From: Thiotrichaceae bacterium
GTDB taxonomy: Bacteria > Pseudomonadota > Gammaproteobacteria > Beggiatoales > Beggiatoaceae
Reading direction: 5' to 3'
DNA length: 64,000 nt
NCBI GenBank assembly: GCA_028688145.1
Contig: JAQTYU010000001.1
Span: 186,001-250,000 of the forward strand
Under the pieces are notes generated by a model. That model did no database searches. It had not been told where the DNA came from and was given only the letters and a program-made list of their open reading frames with translations. The position numbers and the translations under genes are program-made. This document shows, one piece after another, positions 18,501-26,350 of the stretch. How positions within the stretch are numbered: position 1 is the first letter of the stretch; each line of letters opens with the position of its first letter.

Positions 18501-18694
18501 CCGCATTAATGGCGGGTTTGGGCTTGTTGCCTGCGGCGTTGTCGCATGGGATTGGCTCAGAAACGCAACGTCCGTTTGCGGTGGTGATTGTGGGCGGCGT
18601 GGTGTCAGCGACGGTGTTTACTTTACTCTTATTACCGTTGCTGTTCCCCTATTTCAGCCATGTACGGACTAATAGTGAGCTTGTGGAGAATTAG
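15587..18694 (+). CDS. Heavy-metal efflux RND pump (CzcA/CusA family), orphan
   Basis: 1035 residues, full length for an inner-membrane HME-RND proton antiporter. A first transmembrane helix near residues 10-28 precedes the large periplasmic domain (FPDVQDVQVQI and QAPEEVERTITLPIE are family motifs). The TM4 motif DFGIIIDSAVVLVE keeps the Asp/Asp/Glu set of CzcA-type proton relays and differs from the Cu/Ag-type AIGAMVDAA pattern, so divalent cations are the more likely substrate. A second periplasmic loop and TM helices with GLGLLPAALSHGIGSETQRP follow. No membrane-fusion protein or outer-membrane factor gene is adjacent, so it must borrow partners from elsewhere. Confidence 0.9.
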   Translation: MIEKLITFALQQRLFIITAVIVLIISGWYALDNLPIVAFPDVQDVQVQIITQANGQAPEEVERTITLPIEREMTGVPNVIRLRSVSITGLSVVTLTFSERTDDYFARQQVLEKLQTVSLPPNVQPSLAPLTNAVGEVFRYVIDAPADMPLREVRALQDWVVRPGIRQVPGIADVVSFGGAIKEYQVQLDPYELKKYALSIDQVSQAIGNNGANIGAGILTRGDESLVIRTRGLYNKLEDIAQVVVSSTKGQPIFVKDVGKVVIGDRLRSGIVAFNEHDDVVIGIVQMIKGQNAEKLIGSLRAKVAEINSQLPAGVKMHPYYDRTDLIKHTVHTVSENLVVGAFLVVVILVLFLRNWVAALIVASVIPLSLLFAFTLMNIYGISANLISLGSVDFGIIIDSAVVLVEAFMAKLAMDAHHKNHATHNTYSWRLHQLKNTATEMGHPILFSKVIIILAFLPIFTFQRVEGKIFSPMAFTLSFALLGAILLTLTWIPTLLSYTLRGEGMIEKHSAWMHAFQELYRRFLLRGRVVLFPVLGVSIALLTTALLLAPQLGSEFLPKLDEGNIWLTIRLPPSTAIEKTKEVEQQIRKILNSYDEVTDVITQVGRPDDGTDPKSNNNLEIMANLRPKEEWKVQDKNELIAEITQKIHAIPGVPTNFSQVIEDNLNEALSGVQGEISVKIFGKDLEILEQKGEQIAQILMGIQGSADVGVIKVGGQTELNITIDRNRLASYGININDVNATVQTAMGGSAASVFYEGERRFDVTLRFDKSFRDQIEDISELPIALPNAAGVIPLGQLATVEVRQGASRINREAGMRNVAVKANLLGRDQGSFVTEAMEKVNQQVHLPQGYTMIWGGQFENQQRALKRLTIIVPLSLLMIFVLLFWAFHSMRKAILVLLMIPFTLIGGLAGLYLAHLHLSISAAVGFIAVAGISVQNGVIMVEQIMNLFRDGMELSESIIQGAVQRLRPIVMTALMAGLGLLPAALSHGIGSETQRPFAVVIVGGVVSATVFTLLLLPLLFPYFSHVRTNSELVEN

Positions 18695-18960
18695 CTGGTT
18701 TTAGAAAAAGACCTGCTAGGTTTTGAAAACTTAGTGGGTCTTAAATAGATGATTTAGAAAAATACCTAACAAATATTTTTTAATCTAAATAATCGGCAAT
18801 AATTTTGCATTAAAATACTCAGGAATAACAAAAACCTTTCAAAAACTTAGTTAAAAATTTTGTCATGCCCTGACCGATTTTATAGATTCAGTCAGTGAAA
18901 TAAATTTCTAGGCAGTGCCCGTGTGATTATCCAGATAATGCCCTCATGAAGGAGATTAAG
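18695..18960. other. Intergenic region with a small 'gacctgctaggttt' palindrome
   Basis: aagacctgctaggttttgaaaacttagtgggtctt (18707-18742) is an imperfect inverted repeat; its left arm recurs at 25081-25096. It may terminate the RND gene, though no T-run follows. No gene is seen in the rest. Confidence 0.45.
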
Positions 18961-19677
18961 ATGGCGATTTTAAAATGTCCTCACTGTGACTTTTCCAAAG
19001 AAGTTTCAGAACAATACGTTGATAAAACGGTGAAATGTCCTTCCTGCGGGCAAGGCACAAAAGTCTACGACACCATCGCGCTTATGACCGCCTTTTCTGA
19101 AAAAATGTCAGAATTTAAAACAGAATTGGATGAGTTAAAACAAAGTGTTTTGAATCAGGAATTGCCAGCGGCTCGCAATGATGAGGGCGAGATGGTTGAG
19201 GCTTTTGGCAAAATTTTTAGAGAACACCGTATTGCCATGACTGAATTCAGTGAGGCTACTAAACGCCGTGATGTCATCACCGAGCGCGCAGAACAACGCA
19301 GTTTGTACCTCATGCGTTTTGGAATTGCGGGCTTTTTAATCATGATGTTGTTGATGATTTTTTTTGTCTATCAATTTACTGAGAGCACTAAAATCGTTTA
19401 TGAACAATCGATTAAAACCAGCAGTCGGGTGAAAAATGTCACCGATGACTTAAACACGGTGAAAGACAGTCTCGCTAAACTTGCGATGAATTCGCAGGCA
19501 ATTAATGCTCAATCACGTCAAGAAATTACGGGTTCTATCGGCGAGATTCAAAGCTCTGTGGGCACGGTGCAGGGCAAGGTCAAAGAACTCAATGGCAGCG
19601 TGGTGCAAATGCGTGAGCAGCTTAAAGATTTGAGCATGAAAAATGAGATGATTCTCAGATATTTCCCCTATCGTTAA
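18961..19677 (+). CDS. Zinc-ribbon, single-TM, coiled-coil protein of unknown function
   Basis: 238 residues. The start at 18961 is chosen because AAGGAGAT lies just upstream; an in-frame ATG at 18946 contains that site. The N-terminus is a zinc ribbon, KCPHC with KCPSC about 20 residues later. A charged helix follows, then one transmembrane segment (GFLIMMLLMIFFVYQF, about residues 122-140) and a C-terminal region of heptad-like helices. The topology suggests a cytoplasmic zinc ribbon and an external or periplasmic coiled coil. No enzymatic motif is present. It stands alone between the RND pump and the BLUF genes. Confidence 0.75.
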   Translation: MAILKCPHCDFSKEVSEQYVDKTVKCPSCGQGTKVYDTIALMTAFSEKMSEFKTELDELKQSVLNQELPAARNDEGEMVEAFGKIFREHRIAMTEFSEATKRRDVITERAEQRSLYLMRFGIAGFLIMMLLMIFFVYQFTESTKIVYEQSIKTSSRVKNVTDDLNTVKDSLAKLAMNSQAINAQSRQEITGSIGEIQSSVGTVQGKVKELNGSVVQMREQLKDLSMKNEMILRYFPYR

Positions 19678-19959
19678 TTATAGTCACACAAATGTGACAT
19701 AATATTATTAAAAACAAGGGATTTAGGAGTCATCTATGATATTTCTATGTCCCTCAGTTCATTTTATAATTGTTATATCTATTTGAATTAGATTTAGTTA
19801 TCTATATTAAGATGATTTTTAACCACACATATTTTATTGTTATTAACTTCATTAAATTAATAATTAACTAATTAAGCTGTATAACTCAAAAAATTGGATA
19901 GGTAATTGCATATTATTTAAGCGTTAATGTATATTGATTTTTCCTCAGCGGAGGGCATT

Positions 19960-20454
19960 ATGTCTAATCTCAGACTTTGTCGTTTGTATTATGCAAGTAC
20001 AGCAACTCAAGAGTATTTACCGCATGATATTGGCAATATTTTAAAATCCTGTAAAACAGTGAATCCGTCTTTAGACGTGACGGGCATGTTATTTTTTGGG
20101 GAAGGCTACTTCTTACAATGTTTAGAAGGTTCACGCGAAAATATCAATTACCTTTACAGAAAGATTGCGCGTGATCCTCGGCATAAAGATGTTGAATTAT
20201 TGGAGTTCAAAGACATCGAAGAACGTTACTTTGAAGAGTGGTCTATGAAGTATGTGAATTCTGCCAATGTGATTTTCAAGATTTTCAAGCAAACTGGCTT
20301 AAGAAAATTTAACCCCTATTTGTTAGATAGCTACGCGCTGAATGCAATGACGGAAGTGTTTCGTGATTACGTGCCCCCCGATAAAGCAGAAGCTGGGGTT
20401 TTGAACACGACCAAGAGTAAATTAAATATTTTTAGCATCTTTAGTCGTGCTTAA
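19960..20454 (+). CDS. BLUF blue-light sensor protein, copy 1
   Basis: 164 residues with a BLUF domain in the first 100, binding FAD. Expected photocycle residues are present: Tyr11 (in YYAST), Asn35, Gln53 (FLQCLEG), and Trp94/Met96 (EEWSMKY). The start at 19960 is chosen because GGAGGG lies upstream and homology begins there; an in-frame ATG at 19927 lacks a site. The C-terminal 60 residues (FNPYLLDSYALNAM onward) have no known output domain, so it is a short BLUF protein acting through a partner. A paralogue follows about 250 bp later. Confidence 0.92.
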   Translation: MSNLRLCRLYYASTATQEYLPHDIGNILKSCKTVNPSLDVTGMLFFGEGYFLQCLEGSRENINYLYRKIARDPRHKDVELLEFKDIEERYFEEWSMKYVNSANVIFKIFKQTGLRKFNPYLLDSYALNAMTEVFRDYVPPDKAEAGVLNTTKSKLNIFSIFSRA

Positions 20455-20472
20455 TTTGGGGAGTTATACCCT

Positions 20473-20648
20473 CACAGCCATTAAGTTAAGCATGGCGCAA
20501 GGTTAGATGCAGGTTTAGCCAAAGGGGGATTTAGGGACTTATTTAAGAGCTTAAAAAATACTTTGATACTCTCCTCCCCCGCTCCCCTTTTTTCATCAAA
20601 GGGGGTGAAAAAACCTGAGAATACAACAAGCTTAACTTAATGGCTTTG
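20473..20648. mobile_element. 176-bp MITE sharing terminal repeats with the IS4-like element at 45.6 kb
   Basis: Left end cacagccattaagttaag and right end cttaacttaatggctttg are inverted repeats with one mismatch. The same 18-bp termini bound the IS4-like element at 45631-46841. The interior is non-coding and holds a decayed 'aaagggggatttaggg / cccctttttt' palindrome. It separates the two BLUF genes. Confidence 0.75.
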
Positions 20649-20701
20649 AGTCATACCCTAGGTTCATATATCAACAAGAATAATGTCATTGAGAGGCATT
20701 T

Positions 20702-21214
20702 ATGTCCGACGTCAATCTGGCAACTATGTGTTATGCGAGCACAGCGACTGAAAGCTGCTCCTCTATCGAAATCGGTTTAATTGTAGAAGCTGCAAAGAAA
20801 AATAACGCCCGTTCACATATCACGGGAGTGTTGTTTTGTGGGAATAATTATTTTCTGCAAATTTTAGAAGGGCCGAGAAATAATCTTAACATCTTGTATA
20901 ACAAGATTATTAAAGACGAACGCCACACCAACATGCAAGTTTTAGAATTACGGGAAATTGGTAGTCGTTGTTTCCATGAATGGTCTATGAAATTCGTGCA
21001 TTCTCCAGCGGTTGCAGCAAAAATCTGCAAAGAAAGTGGATTCAAAGAATTTAATCCTTATTTGCTGGATGGGCGTACTTTGAATGCACTGGCTTTAGCA
21101 TTTCGTAATCATCATGAGCCTAGTGAACTGACTCCGATTAAGGCTGAACGCACAGAAGAACCGCATAAAAAGTCCAGTTTCGATATTTTGAAACTCTTTG
21201 GACGACATACTTAA
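20702..21214 (+). CDS. BLUF blue-light sensor protein, copy 2
   Basis: 170 residues. The BLUF residues align with copy 1: Tyr11 (CYAST), Asn35, Gln53 (FLQILEG), Trp94 and Met96 (HEWSMKF). It shares with copy 1 the post-domain motif FNPYLLD followed by a short basic tail ending near LKLFGR (copy 1 ends near NIFSIFSR), so the two arose by duplication. It lacks an effector domain and probably interacts with another protein. A MITE sits between the copies, so they need not be co-transcribed. A strong hairpin follows. Confidence 0.92.
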   Translation: MSDVNLATMCYASTATESCSSIEIGLIVEAAKKNNARSHITGVLFCGNNYFLQILEGPRNNLNILYNKIIKDERHTNMQVLELREIGSRCFHEWSMKFVHSPAVAAKICKESGFKEFNPYLLDGRTLNALALAFRNHHEPSELTPIKAERTEEPHKKSSFDILKLFGRHT

Positions 21215-21218
21215 AAAC

Positions 21219-21275
21219 AAAAGCGAGTGTAAAAAATAGTTAGCACACAGTATTTTTTACACCCGCTTTTCATTT
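21219..21275. terminator. Bidirectional terminator between BLUF copy 2 and the PhnA-domain gene
   Basis: A stem of 20 positions with one mismatch (arms aaaagcgagtgtaaaaaata and tattttttacacccgctttt, at 21219-21238 and 21251-21270) and A/T-rich flanks on both sides. It lies between convergent genes. Confidence 0.85.
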
Positions 21276-21295
21276 ATCAAAATACGCTGTCGAAA

Positions 21296-21508
21296 TTAAG
21301 CCTTTTTCAAAAAGCAGGTTTTCAACACCAAGTTTTTGACTTTTTCAGCGTGGCATTCGATTTCTTCTTCATCTTCGGTGAGACGAATATTTTTAATTAA
21401 CGTCCCTCTTTTCAAGGTCACTGAAGTGCCTTTCACTTTTAAATCTTTGATCACCATCACTGAATCGCCATCGGCGAGTTCTGTACCATTACTGTCTTTT
21501 ACGGGCAT
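21296..21508 (-). CDS. PhnA-domain protein (short form)
   Basis: 70 residues corresponding to the conserved C-terminal PhnA domain (KDSNGTELADGDSVMVIKDL, TLKRGTLIKNIRLTED). The usual N-terminal zinc ribbon of PhnA/YjdM proteins is absent, so this is the short form. The Met at 21508 is chosen because homology starts there; the frame runs 33 codons upstream without similarity. Despite the family name, a role in phosphonate use is not established for these proteins. Confidence 0.82.
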   Translation of the reverse strand: MPVKDSNGTELADGDSVMVIKDLKVKGTSVTLKRGTLIKNIRLTEDEEEIECHAEKVKNLVLKTCFLKKA

Positions 21509-21614
21509 GTTTGCTCTTCTAAATCGTGGGAAATGTGTTGAGGCAAGTATTATAGTGCTTTTGAGAATGTCAGTTTTTAAAATCTCGAAATAAACCGCCC
21601 CCCGCACAAACTAT

Positions 21615-22436
21615 TTACTCTGATTCAAATAAACCTCTCGGAATACCCGTTACTTGCTCTATCAGCTCTATAGCCATGCCTTGCGCAAATAGATTTTTAG
21701 CGATTTCTAGCTTGCCTTCTTCACGACCCTCTTCACGTCCCACAACTAAACCCGCAACAAACTCTTCCTTTTTCTCTTCCCTAAGTGCTTCTGCCTCTGC
21801 ATATTCATCTTTCATGCGGGCGCGGTCTTGCGGAGTTAAACCGTCGGTTTTGATTAAATCTACCACTTTTAAAACCTCGGTTTTGTGATAACTCAATTCA
21901 TCAACTTGTTCATCTAAACTGTCTTGAATCAGTTTTAGCCATTCGCGGTAAGGTTCGGGCGTGGTTTCAGTGACGTGTTTTGGGGAAAGATACAGCACGC
22001 GGTGATGAATTCTATTCAGTTTTTCATGTGTGAGCAGATTTATCGGGTCAAAGTTGATTTCTGCAATCGCACAATCTTCGCGTGTGCCTGAAGTGGAAAC
22101 CACAATCGTAAATACAGTGAGCGCGGGTTTGTAATTCTTAGAAGTATCGACTTGCTCCAAAATCGCAGCGCAGTGATAGTGCAAGAATCGCTCGTAATAA
22201 TCACTGTAACGGCGGTGCTGAATATCAACAATCACGCGGTTTTCCACATCTTCGGCATATAAATCAAAGCGAGAATCTACGTTGCCAATCGGCGGGTCAA
22301 ACTTTTTCTCGGTTTGAACTTTGTCTATTTTCAGGTCAATGCCGAGAAAGTCTTTTGCAAAAGCTTTAAACACTTCAACATCGCAAAAAGCTTTTTTGAA
22401 AATGACTTCATAACGTAAAGAGGCGACTTGTTGCAT
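21615..22436 (-). CDS. Rpn/PD-(D/E)XK nuclease-family protein
   Basis: 273 residues of the PDDEXK 'transposase-like' Rpn family. The fold core is visible as SRFDLYAEDVENRVIVDIQ (catalytic Asp, then D-I-Q in place of the usual E-x-Q). The N-terminal RYEVIFKKAFCD matches the family opening. The C-terminus has the typical Glu/Arg/Gly repeat (VVGREEGREEGKLEIAKNLF) and a helix with IELIEQVTGI. Rpn relatives are DNA nucleases linked to recombination or phage defence; these genes are often numerous in this type of genome. The gene appears intact. Confidence 0.85.
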   Translation of the reverse strand: MQQVASLRYEVIFKKAFCDVEVFKAFAKDFLGIDLKIDKVQTEKKFDPPIGNVDSRFDLYAEDVENRVIVDIQHRRYSDYYERFLHYHCAAILEQVDTSKNYKPALTVFTIVVSTSGTREDCAIAEINFDPINLLTHEKLNRIHHRVLYLSPKHVTETTPEPYREWLKLIQDSLDEQVDELSYHKTEVLKVVDLIKTDGLTPQDRARMKDEYAEAEALREEKKEEFVAGLVVGREEGREEGKLEIAKNLFAQGMAIELIEQVTGIPRGLFESE

Positions 22437-22508
22437 GGATTTTCCTAGGCTTGGATACCAACTTTAGAATTTAGAGCTTACTATGATAATCACCTGAAAA
22501 CTTACACT

Positions 22509-23660
22509 TTAATTCACTGCCTTCAACCAGCCCGCAGGATTCACAGGCGAGCCTTGATAACGGATTTCAAAATACAATGCCGCCATATTTCGCCCGCCGC
22601 TGTCGCCCACTGTGGCGAGATTCGCCCCCGCTTCCACCCAATCACCGGCTTTCACGTATAAACTGCGATTATGTGCGTATAAACTCATATAGCCTTGCTG
22701 GTGGTCTAAAATCACCAAATTCCCATAATTTCTAAACCATTGGGCAAACACAACCCGCCCCGCTGCCACCGCATTGACCTTATCGCCCAACCCCGCTTTA
22801 AACATCATGCCCTGAGATTTCAAAGAACCAATCAAAGAGTCACCAAACTGCTTAAACACTTGTCCTGTGGTGGGTTTTGGCAACTGCCCTTTTAATTGAA
22901 CAAAGTTCACATTGCTGGCAGGGGGAGGAATAACTTTTGAAACCTCACTTAAACCGCCTAATAAACTTTCTAAATGCTGTTTATCTTCTTGTAATTTCTT
23001 TAATTCTTGGTCTTGGGCTTCTAAAGTATTTGCCAATTGTGTCAGAATTTGCTGACGCTCTTGATAATTGCCTGCCAATTCTTCGCGCTTGCTGCCTTGG
23101 TGTGATAATACACGATTTAATTCAATGGCTTGCTGTTGAATAGTGCGTTCTAATAATTGAATTTGTTCCAAACTTTTATTAATTATTTCAATTTGTTGCA
23201 CACGGGCGCGGTTGAAATAATCGTAATAACCTAAGACACGACCCACGGCAAACGGGTCTTGTTGATTGAGCCAGAGTTTTAAATAATCTTGTCTGCCCAC
23301 CATGTAGGCGGCACGAATTTGTTGCGCCAAAATTTTGCGTTGTTGGGCGAGTTGAATATGTTGATTTTGCTGACGATTACGTAAATCAGTGAGAATATGC
23401 TGCTTGTCGTTTAATTCTTCCGTCAGTGCGGACAGTTTGTCAGCGGTATTGCCGATTTCTTCTTCACTGAGTTGCAACAATTGTTGCAGGCGGTCGTATT
23501 CGCTGCGCGTGGTGTGACGTTGCACTTGTAGGGCTTGAATGCGGGTATTGAGGGCTTTTAATTGTTCGGGCGTTGCCGCAGGCACGGTTTCGGCGTATGC
23601 CTGCGGACACCCCAGCAATAAGGCGGAACTTAAGAAAAGCGCGATTGCTGGGATGTGCAC
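22509..23660 (-). CDS. envC: EnvC, murein hydrolase activator (degenerate LytM domain)
   Basis: 383 residues: a signal peptide (LLLGCPQAYA), a long coiled coil over about residues 30-250, and a C-terminal M23/LytM domain. Catalytic positions are lost: GMMFKAGLGD has no His, and LYFEIRY replaces the HxH motif, while SLYAHN and GDSGG remain. A degenerate LytM domain is the mark of EnvC, which does not cut peptidoglycan but activates amidases at the septum. It lies six bases after gpmA on the same strand, an arrangement like the gpm-envC linkage of other gammaproteobacteria. Confidence 0.9.
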   Translation of the reverse strand: MHIPAIALFLSSALLLGCPQAYAETVPAATPEQLKALNTRIQALQVQRHTTRSEYDRLQQLLQLSEEEIGNTADKLSALTEELNDKQHILTDLRNRQQNQHIQLAQQRKILAQQIRAAYMVGRQDYLKLWLNQQDPFAVGRVLGYYDYFNRARVQQIEIINKSLEQIQLLERTIQQQAIELNRVLSHQGSKREELAGNYQERQQILTQLANTLEAQDQELKKLQEDKQHLESLLGGLSEVSKVIPPPASNVNFVQLKGQLPKPTTGQVFKQFGDSLIGSLKSQGMMFKAGLGDKVNAVAAGRVVFAQWFRNYGNLVILDHQQGYMSLYAHNRSLYVKAGDWVEAGANLATVGDSGGRNMAALYFEIRYQGSPVNPAGWLKAVN

Positions 23661-23666
23661 AGCGAA

Positions 23667-24413
23667 TTATTCGCGCTTGCCTTGATTGGCGACGGCGGAA
23701 ACCGCTTTTTGCACTGCGTCAGCATCGCCCAAATAATAATGGCGAATTGGCTTTAAATTTTCGTCCAATTCGTACACCAAAGGCATTGCGGTGGGAATGT
23801 TTAATTCCACAATGTCGGTTTCGGAAACATTGTCTAAGTATTTGATTAAAGCACGAATACTGTTGCCGTGGGCTGCAATAATCACGCGCTTGTCGGCTTT
23901 GATGGCGGGCACAATGCTTTCATGCCAATAGGGCAGGAAACGCGCCACGGTGTCTTTTAAGCATTCAGTTAAGGGCAATTCTGATTCGCTTAAATCGGCA
24001 TAACGGCGATCATTGCCTGCGTAGCGTACATCCGTTTTTTCCATTGCGGGCGGTGGAATATCGTAGCTGCGCCGCCAAATTTTTACTTGTTCTTCGCTGT
24101 GTTGTTGGGCGGTTTCGACTTTGTTCAAGCCTTGTAATGCGCCGTAGTGACGTTCATTTAATCGCCAACTGCGTTGCACAGGCAACCATAATAAATTCAT
24201 GGTTTCTTGCACAATCCATAAGGTGCGAATGGCTCGGGTCAACACTGAGCTGAAAGCGATGTCGAAATCATAGCCTTCGCGTTTGAGCAATTCGCCTGCT
24301 TGTTTGGCTTCTTCTAGCCCTTTTTCAGATAAATCTACGTCCGTCCAACCTGTGAAACGGTTTTCTTTATTCCAGACACTTTCGCCGTGTCGGAGCAGTA
24401 CAATTTTATACAT
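23667..24413 (-). CDS. gpmA: 2,3-bisphosphoglycerate-dependent phosphoglycerate mutase
   Basis: 248 residues. The catalytic phospho-histidine is His9 in [10 protein letters not shown]; the partner His lies in [10 protein letters not shown], and [11 protein letters not shown] is the typical active-site loop. It interconverts 3- and 2-phosphoglycerate in the cytosol. It is immediately upstream of envC, six bases apart, and presumably in one transcript. Confidence 0.95.
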   Translation of the reverse strand: MYKIVLLRHGESVWNKENRFTGWTDVDLSEKGLEEAKQAGELLKREGYDFDIAFSSVLTRAIRTLWIVQETMNLLWLPVQRSWRLNERHYGALQGLNKVETAQQHSEEQVKIWRRSYDIPPPAMEKTDVRYAGNDRRYADLSESELPLTECLKDTVARFLPYWHESIVPAIKADKRVIIAAHGNSIRALIKYLDNVSETDIVELNIPTAMPLVYELDENLKPIRHYYLGDADAVQKAVSAVANQGKRE

Positions 24414-24564
24414 AGGATTATGATTTTAATGTGTGAAGAGAAAAGCGGTATTTTAGTCTTAATCCTTCATGGGTTAAAGTCTGATTGCTGGCTATCGTTG
24501 ATTATCTTTCGTATTTGCAGCATGATTCACTTAATTTAAATAATGGTATGGCGTATAACCTCAT

Positions 24565-24906
24565 ATGAAAACTGTATTGATCATCGGTGGCGTGCTTTCT
24601 GTTTTGCTGAATTTGCTGCTGATTTATCGCGGCATTGATACTGCGGTGACTCTGGATCATAAAAGTCAGGCGTTAGTTTGGAGAGGGCAACAGCTCAAGA
24701 CGTGTAACGTATTATTAACACAAGCTTATCCAAAAATCGGTTATCAAAGTTTTCTCGAAATGTCTAAAGATGCCAGGTTATTAGACGTTACAAAAAAACG
24801 GTATATAAACGCCCATGATAATGAAGAAATCTACATTGGTGGGGTGTTATTTGAGTTTTCTAAAGATAAAAAGCTGGTTTCGATAGGTAAGTTACAAGGA
24901 TGGTAG
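24565..24906 (+). CDS. Small membrane-anchored protein of unknown function
   Basis: 113 residues. The N-terminal hydrophobic segment (TVLIIGGVLSVLLNLLLIY) is a signal anchor. A small soluble domain follows with AVTLDHKSQALVW and a C-terminal EIYIGGVLFEFSKDKKLVSI. The pattern (anchor, then 'VTLD', then 'GGVxFxF') recalls predicted immunity proteins of the Imm58 type, but this is memory-based and weak. No toxin gene is adjacent; palindromic repeats follow it. Confidence 0.6.
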   Translation: MKTVLIIGGVLSVLLNLLLIYRGIDTAVTLDHKSQALVWRGQQLKTCNVLLTQAYPKIGYQSFLEMSKDARLLDVTKKRYINAHDNEEIYIGGVLFEFSKDKKLVSIGKLQGW

Positions 24907-24909
24907 AAT

Positions 24910-25016
24910 GTAGGTTGGGCTGCCGACGGCAACCCAACATTAACCTAGTTTCCGAAACATTATATTCTTTCGTCATTTCACGTTTTCGTTGGGTTGCTGT
25001 TAGCAACCCAACCTAC
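24910..25016. repeat. Palindromic repeat, 'gtaggttgggctgcc' family
   Basis: gtaggttgggctgcc...ggcaacccaac and gttgggttgctg...aacccaacctac form a composite inverted repeat. A shorter copy is at 56815-56847. Confidence 0.75.
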
Positions 25017-25034
25017 GAATTTTCTGAAAAAATT

Positions 25035-25182
25035 AAGGACTGGCAGTGCTACAAGCACTGCCAGTCCTCATGATAAGTTCAAGACCTGCTAGGTTTTAAC
25101 TGCGCCCCCAACCCCCTAAAGGGGGCTAAAGATAAAAGATTTATTCTTTTAAGTCCCCTTTAGGGGATTTAGGGGCTGCTTT
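25035..25182. repeat. Cluster of three palindromic repeats
   Basis: In order: an aggactggcagtgct/agcactgccagtcct hairpin (25036-25068), a gacctgctaggttt arm (25081-25096), and a 'gcgcccccaaccccctaaaggggg' palindrome (25098-25182). Each belongs to a family seen elsewhere in the window. Confidence 0.7.
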
Positions 25183-25190
25183 TAAGGACT

Positions 25191-26103
25191 TTAAAACTTC
25201 ACTTCTGCAATCCCTGCCACAGCGGGACTGGTTAAATCCCCCGTCAAACCTGCCCCAAGTTTTTCCACAAATTCAGGCGTTAGCAAGTGATAAATTACCT
25301 CGGCACGAATCACCGCCACATTTTTTGAGGGAATATTGTAATCCAACTCACGCAATTCACTGGCTTTAAAACGGGTATCACTGAGCATTTCCGAAGCACT
25401 AAAAGGCAAGGCAACAGTTTTGCCTGTTTCATCGGCAAGGTTATACATAAACATCGCTTTGGGATCATCTTTCGCTTCGGGCGGGAAGGTTTTGAAATTA
25501 TTAAACAGCAAACGATCTTGCTTGTCGTAAGCGGTTAATTTCATGTAAACATTACGAAAAGGCACACCTGTGGGGAAACGATGCGGCAACATATTTTGTA
25601 AGCGCACCGTGGTTTTAATCACATTACCTTCGGTTTTAGTTTTCAGGGAAACCACAATCGCACGTTTTAACATGGTTTCGCTGTGTCCGCCTAACATACT
25701 GTGGTCGGTTGAATCGCTCACTTTGGGCATGTGGCAAGATTGACAGGTGACGGGCGCATTCATATCAGAATATTCCATCCCCGTTTGACACATGGGAACA
25801 CCTTTATCATTAATAAATTGTTCGTGACAGCCCATGCACACGCGGCTGGTGCGTAACATCAACTGATTAGGTTCCATTTGGAAGGGATGAAACGCATTGG
25901 CTTCGGGAGAAAGATAACGTCCTGATGGACCTTGCAGACGGTCAGGAGAAACTTCATACGCCTGAATGCCAAAACGTAAATTGCCTTGCTGTAACATGTG
26001 GTAAACCAAAACTATAAGCTTCATCAGGTTTCCAAGGATCATGCCCAATTAAACCCGACAAAGTCCAAACCAAAATTAGACTGGTTATTAACGACAATTT
26101 CAT
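25191..26103 (-). pseudogene. Decayed chimera: glycosyltransferase-like 5' end joined to multihaem cytochrome c 3' part
   Basis: From the ATG at 26103 the reverse strand reads a signal or TM segment and GHDPWKPDEAYSFG, which resembles the start of ArnT-like membrane glycosyltransferases. A frame break near 25995 leads into YHMLQQGN and then into unrelated sequence. The long 3' frame (25191-26048) has two haem motifs, CMGCH and CQSCH, and a C-terminal beta-rich domain (MLPHRFPTGVPFRNVYM) like that of multihaem cytochrome c proteins. A cytochrome of this kind should have more haem sites and its own signal. I read it as a deletion fusion of two genes, probably non-functional. Confidence 0.6.
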
Positions 26104-26350
26104 ACAAATACCCTACCGATAAAACCGCTTAATTTTATGATGAAGCTGCGGTTTTTATAGTATTAATGTGCTCTCTCGGAAAATGCTGCAAAACAGCATT
26201 AACGTGCCGCATTATACTGCTTTGAGGGGAAATTAGAATAGCGTGAATGCGAGTCAGCTACTTATTTGATTGTCTAAGTGTTTATAGCTTTTTCATTTCA
26301 GAGAAATTCTGAATACTGGAAAACTTAAAAGGTTTAGAAAGGAAAAAATA

